Below, piece after piece: positions 60,608-64,000 of a stretch of DNA of 64,000 bases. The DNA lies in NCBI GenBank assembly GCA_963665215.2, contig CAXXWW010000014.1:124001-188000 (forward strand), written 5' to 3'. The DNA comes from G963665215 sp963665215 (GTDB taxonomy: Bacteria > Chloroflexota > Dehalococcoidia > Lucifugimonadales > CAUZJF01). Both the position numbers and the translations under genes were made by a program. The notes below the pieces were generated by a model, which saw nothing but the letters and a program-made list of their open reading frames with translations, ran no database searches and was not told where the DNA came from. The number at the start of each line of letters is the position of its first letter. Within the stretch, counting starts at the first letter, position 1.

Positions 60608-61135
60608 CTAACTCTCAGCTCTCATAGCCTTCCCGAATGCTTCCGCTGCCCTTTTCTGCTGACCTTCGAACAGGTGTCCGTAGATATCAACCGTGGTCTT
60701 GATGGAAGCGTGCCCTAGTCGGCGACTAACCAGCATCGGGCTTTCGCCCTGGTCAAAGAGTGCAGAGGCGTGGAGGTGCCTGAGTGCATGTAACTTCCTT
60801 TCTGGAACTCCGGCCCGTTGAGCGAGTGATTTGAATGCCCTGGTCAGCGCCAGCGGAATGATCTGGTTGTCGATGTCGTGACCGCGTATCCAGTCGACTG
60901 TAGGGCTTGCGGTTACAACAAGTGGTGGCGGAGGATACGAGGCGGCGGGGAATGGGTCTGCGGAGTGTGCCATCCCGCGCCGGACCTGGAGCCGGAGCAA
61001 TACCAATGAAATGGCTCTCCTGCTGCCTGGCGGGGACAAGTCGCGAGCACCGACATTTGATGTGCCTATCCCATAACGGGAACCAACCACAGAAATGAGC
61101 CTATCAGCAAGGCGCAGACGAGCACAGCGTTTCAA
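60608..61135 (-). pseudogene. tyrosine recombinase (phage-type integrase), C-terminal remnant
   Basis: The last 95 residues are the catalytic part of a tyrosine recombinase: HALRHLHAS (HxxR), LGHASIKTT with the second histidine, and VDIYGHLF with the nucleophilic tyrosine. Before about 60900 the frame loses similarity, and the core-binding and SAM-like N domains are missing, so no complete integrase is made. It lies 90 bases from tRNA-Leu and points to it, the usual arrangement of an element integrated at a tRNA 3' end. Confidence 0.82.
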
Positions 61136-61361
61136 GCAAACTCGTCAGAGTCAACAGCCGGCCCGTAGAGCATCTCTAGGAGGGCGAACCCGGCTGGATG
61201 CCCGTGAGGGGTTCAAACAGCGTTTTGCCGCGCTCTTGCCACGCCTTGTCGGGGGAGAGATGAGCCAGCGGCAGGCAGCACATGAGCTTGGCATCTCTGC
61301 ACGGTTACTCATGCGGTATGTCGACTCGTCCGGGCTTTATCGAACGATGTTAATGAGATAA
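61095..61361 (+). CDS. small helix-turn-helix protein
   Basis: An 88-residue basic protein. The second half, FAALLPRLVGGEMSQRQAAH followed by ELGISARLLMRYV, is a helix-turn-helix of the kind that ends serine resolvases. The N-terminal 40 residues are rich in Arg and Gln. It overlaps the unrelated start of the integrase remnant on the other strand. Might be a free regulator or a remnant of a resolvase. Confidence 0.5.
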   Translation: MSLSARRRRAQRFKQTRQSQQPARRASLGGRTRLDAREGFKQRFAALLPRLVGGEMSQRQAAHELGISARLLMRYVDSSGLYRTMLMR

Positions 61362-61402
61362 GAGTGTCAATCCGCGCGATTCCGTTGACATGAAGGCGCG
61401 CG

Positions 61403-61966
61403 TCAAATCGCGAATAGCACCAGAAGGTGGGAATATCCTGCGACGGCGAATAGTAGTTGCAAGTACGTGACTATGTAGCAGGAATACCGGGTCACAACCG
61501 ACGCGCTGACGTATTGGTCAGTTCGGTCGTTGGCCACGGGTTTAATACTGGGCGTGATCTGATAGACGACGCCTGCTACTCCCGCCAATATGGAAGCCGC
61601 GAGCAACTGCACTGTTGTGACCTCTTGGGGTGATAGAGGCGTATCAGACAACTTGAAGAAGCCCAAAGTGACACCCGTGACCGCTATGACGACCTGGTTG
61701 GCCATCCTGAGACTATCGAAATACCGCTTGGGGTATTTCCCACTGATATCGCACCTCCGTAGCCTGATCACCTCACCAATCAAATTCGGTACTAGGATCA
61801 TGACCACGACAGCAACCATCGGTACAAAAATACTCCAAAACAATGAGAGATCCATAATCAGCATTGTAAGATCGAAAATGAGGATGGCGCCCAGTATTAG
61901 GGCGCCAAGCCCAAGTACAACCAAGTGCATCGCATAGACCGTTAGCTTATCCAACGGGATAATCAA
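61403..61966 (-). CDS. membrane protein of unknown function
   Basis: A 187-residue integral membrane protein with about five hydrophobic segments (a helical pair at about 14-66, then near 95-112, 125-145 and 160-187). A cytoplasmic loop RLRRCDISGKYPKRYFDS sits between segments two and three. No family recognised. The frame opens at TTG 61966, overlapping the end of the upstream gene by 20 bases; ATG 61930 is an alternative. Lower G+C than the catabolic genes fits acquisition with the integrated element. Confidence 0.6.
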   Translation of the reverse strand: MIIPLDKLTVYAMHLVVLGLGALILGAILIFDLTMLIMDLSLFWSIFVPMVAVVVMILVPNLIGEVIRLRRCDISGKYPKRYFDSLRMANQVVIAVTGVTLGFFKLSDTPLSPQEVTTVQLLAASILAGVAGVVYQITPSIKPVANDRTDQYVSASVVTRYSCYIVTYLQLLFAVAGYSHLLVLFAI

Positions 61967-62546
61967 GCTCGTGTGTGACTTCTGATAGCGCTGCTGTAAT
62001 ATTCCTAATTTGATGGGCAGTGAACGGGCCCCCCTGACGAAACACCATCAGGCCCAATCTCCAGCAAATAGCCTCATAGGAGATGATGCTAAGCCCATCC
62101 GTAATCAGCGGCTCTTCCGTGCCACTGTCCCGCATGATGGGCCTCAGCCGCTCCAAGCCTTCAGCCATACGATGTCGCCAAAGTAATCCTTGATTCCCTC
62201 GTAAAAACCCGTTTTGAGGAAGTTCCAGCGATTTAGCACATCTGCGCGCTACCGTATGTTGGGGTAGTGTGCGGAACAGAGACTGTATATTGTACCCAGG
62301 CGTGGGTACGTTTGTTCTAATTCAACCTACACAGACTTTTTACGAGAGAATCAATCCTTGTTCTTGCGATTCGAGATTTGGATCTCCAAGAATCGTGTCG
62401 GTGTAGATTTCCAATTTCGTCACATCCCCGGCAAATGCGAATAGGTGGTCCGCAGGTATATTTCCTTCGACCCTCATTGCGTCAAAAGACAACATCGCGG
62501 GCTGCGCCACTACGCACATCACATCGCAGTTGGGAGGTATCTTCAA
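61947..62546 (-). pseudogene. hypothetical gene interrupted by MITE and cut by IS256
   Basis: Two minus-strand pieces, 62353-62546 (ending QEQG) and 61947-62184 (RMAEGLERLRPIMRDS...), are separated by the 161-bp MITE. Removing the MITE and one AATCCTT copy joins them in frame as QEQGLLWRHRMAEG, a 143-residue reading with no stop. The 5' end starts with TTG just 3 bases from the IS256 end, so the true N-terminus was probably lost to that insertion. No family recognised; it overlaps the membrane protein gene by 20 bases and was probably its operon partner. Confidence 0.7.
62192..62352 (-). mobile_element. 161-bp MITE, copy 2
   Basis: Reverse-oriented copy of 10078-10238, differing only in CACGCCTGGG versus CACACCTGGG. 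Flanked by AATCCTT on both sides (62185-62191 and 62353-62359), 8 bases if the adjoining G is counted. Interrupts a hypothetical gene in a frame-restorable way. Confidence 0.9.
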
Positions 62547-62549
62547 AAA

Positions 62550-63885
62550 GTGTGTAAACAGTCAGGCGGTGTACCCTCTCTCTGAACAACACGGGCTCGA
62601 GGCCCAAGAGAGGAGATAGACCGCCCATGAGGAAGGAAAGCACTGAGAGTAGGTCGGAGTCAAGGCCGGAGTGGGAGCAGTTGGAGGATTGGGTGCGAAG
62701 CCAGGTCCAGAGGCTGATCCAGGAGTTGCTGGAGGAGGAGGTGACGGGGTTTCTGGGAAGGGCGAAGTCGGCGCTCAGATCCGACTCGGACTCAGATACC
62801 GGCTATCGGAACGGATACGGCAGAGCCCGGAGGCTTACGCTGAGTTCGGGAACGATACAGCTGAGGCGGCCGCGAGTCCGCGATACCGAGGAGCAGTTCG
62901 AGAGCCGGCTGCTGCCGCTGTTCGTCAACAGGACCAGGAAGGTTGCTGAGTTGATCCCCGAGCTGTACCTGCACGGTCTATCCGAAGGCGACTTCGATCT
63001 GGCTTTGCGGGGGCTGCTGGGAGAGGACGCACCGGTATCGGCGAGCACGGTGGCCCGGTTGAAGGATAAGTGGAACGATGAGCTTGCCCAATGGCGCAGC
63101 CGGCCCCTCGATGACCTGGAAGTGGTCTACATGTGGGTGGATGGAGTCTACGTCAAGGCTGGTCTTGAGAAGGAGAAGGCGGCGGTACTGGTGGTAATGG
63201 CGGCCCTGAGCGACGGGAGCAAGGTGGTGGTGAGCGCTGTTCCCGGATACAGGGAGTCCACAGAGAACTGGTCCGAGGTGCTCAGGGACATCAAGCGCCG
63301 GGGCTTGAGCTGCCCGAGGCTGGTGGTTGGAGACGGACACCTGGGCATCTGGGGAGCTCTGCGCAACGTCTATCCGCAGGCGGCAGAGCAACGCTGCTGG
63401 AACCACAAGATCGTAAACGTGCTCGCCAAGCTTCCAAAGCGACAACAGGACCAGGCCAAGCTCATGCTGCGTACTATCCCCTACGCGCCGACTCGGACAG
63501 AGGCTGAGCGGCTCAGGACGGTGTTCACCAGGTGGTGCGGCGACCATTCCTACGAGGCGGCCTCAGAGGCCTTGGAGCGGGACTGGGACCGCATGGTCAC
63601 CTTCTATGACTTCCCAAAGGAGCACTGGGGGCACCTTCGCACGACGAACCCGGTAGAATCACCCTTCGCGGCCCTCAGGCTTCGGACCGATGCCGCCAAG
63701 CGCTACAAGAGGGTCGATCGGGCGATAGCGGTGATCTGGAAAATGTTGATGGTCGCCGAACAGCGCTTCAGGCGTCTGAAGGCCCCTGAGTTGATCGAAG
63801 ACGTCTATCTCGGTGCACAGTATGCGGATGGAATCGCCATTGAATCAACGGCTGAGAAGGTCGCCGCCTGATGTCGTTTACACAC
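62550..63885 (+). mobile_element. IS256-family insertion sequence
   Basis: 1336 bases. Left end GTGTGTAAACAGTCAGGCGG and right end (complement) GTGTGTAAACGACATCAGGC are inverted repeats. No convincing 8-9-base target duplication is seen: the left flank is CTTCAAAAA and the right is CTATTGACG. Confidence 0.88.
62627..63871 (+). CDS. IS256-family (mutator-type) transposase
   Basis: A 414-residue DDE transposase. N-terminal GFLGRAKSALR and GYRNGYGRARRLTL; first catalytic Asp in VVYMWVDGVYVKAG, second in LVVGDGHLGIWGAL, WNHKIVNVLAKLP, and TTNPVESPFAALRLR toward the end, the mutator signature. Length is normal and there is no break in frame. GAGAGGAGA lies before ATG 62627. Confidence 0.93.
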   Translation: MRKESTESRSESRPEWEQLEDWVRSQVQRLIQELLEEEVTGFLGRAKSALRSDSDSDTGYRNGYGRARRLTLSSGTIQLRRPRVRDTEEQFESRLLPLFVNRTRKVAELIPELYLHGLSEGDFDLALRGLLGEDAPVSASTVARLKDKWNDELAQWRSRPLDDLEVVYMWVDGVYVKAGLEKEKAAVLVVMAALSDGSKVVVSAVPGYRESTENWSEVLRDIKRRGLSCPRLVVGDGHLGIWGALRNVYPQAAEQRCWNHKIVNVLAKLPKRQQDQAKLMLRTIPYAPTRTEAERLRTVFTRWCGDHSYEAASEALERDWDRMVTFYDFPKEHWGHLRTTNPVESPFAALRLRTDAAKRYKRVDRAIAVIWKMLMVAEQRFRRLKAPELIEDVYLGAQYADGIAIESTAEKVAA

Positions 63886-64000
63886 CTATTGACGTAACCT
63901 CAGACATCGCCCGTCAATGTGTATCTTCCCGGCCTTACTCGGGCGCTCGGTATTCATGCCTTGTTGTTCTGATCATCGGCATTGTGCTCATTAGAGCTGG

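Overview
This is a bacterial window of roughly 60% G+C holding a chromosomal accessory region rich in sugar- and uronate-type catabolic genes and heavily marked by mobile and repeated DNA. There is no 16S rRNA, so taxonomy is inference. The many Gfo/Idh/MocA oxidoreductases, SDRs, TIM-barrel amidohydrolases, ThDP enzymes, DUF1501/DUF1800 genes and a creatinase-like M24 protein best fit a Chloroflexota lineage such as SAR202/Dehalococcoidia, but other environmental phyla are possible.

Layout. 0-4 kb is a core block: pyruvate kinase (partial, minus strand), a coiled-coil zinc-ribbon protein, a serine-recombinase-like protein whose catalytic residues are gone, and the RNase P RNA. 4-9 kb holds a cupin, a zinc alcohol dehydrogenase, and the first copy of a divergent pair: a Gfo/Idh oxidoreductase and a TIM-barrel-like protein of unknown function. 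9.4-10.7 kb is an IS110-type element whose transposase is split by a 161-bp MITE. 10.9-30.5 kb is mostly catabolic: cyclase/hydrolase, SDR, two tandem Asp-box (sialidase-like) proteins with a uronate-dehydrogenase-like gene, a six-gene minus-strand run (three Gfo/Idh, two xylose-isomerase-like proteins, one lactonase-like amidohydrolase), another Gfo/Idh, and a DUF1800-DUF1501-NHL operon. 31-37 kb carries a ThDP enzyme, epimerase, SDR, tRNA-Trp and an amidohydrolase.

Two IS630-family copies in opposite orientation (38-39.2 and 51.9-53.1 kb) bracket a 12.7-kb segment with a second ThDP enzyme, an isomerase, an MFS permease, an amidohydrolase, a GNAT-kinase fusion, a PD-(D/E)XK nuclease and an IS481 element. 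53-60 kb carries an amidohydrolase, a DUF1461 membrane protein, a creatinase-like M24 protein with a 2-hydroxyacid dehydrogenase, the third copy of the divergent module, and an SDR. 60.4 kb to the end is a decayed integration site: tRNA-Leu, integrase remnant, small unknown genes, a second MITE and an IS256 element.

How the genes may work together (inference): Gfo/Idh and SDR oxidoreductases, xylose-isomerase-like epimerases, lactonase/amidohydrolases and ThDP lyase-like enzymes are the usual parts of oxidative, non-phosphorylating breakdown of sugars, uronates or cyclitols. The most striking structures are the triplicated divergent module (two of three copies reciprocally decayed), the young MITE that interrupts two genes in frame-restorable fashion, several dispersed repeat families, and numerous gene remnants (MgtE, CocE/NonD hydrolase, creatininase, ThDP enzyme, integrase).
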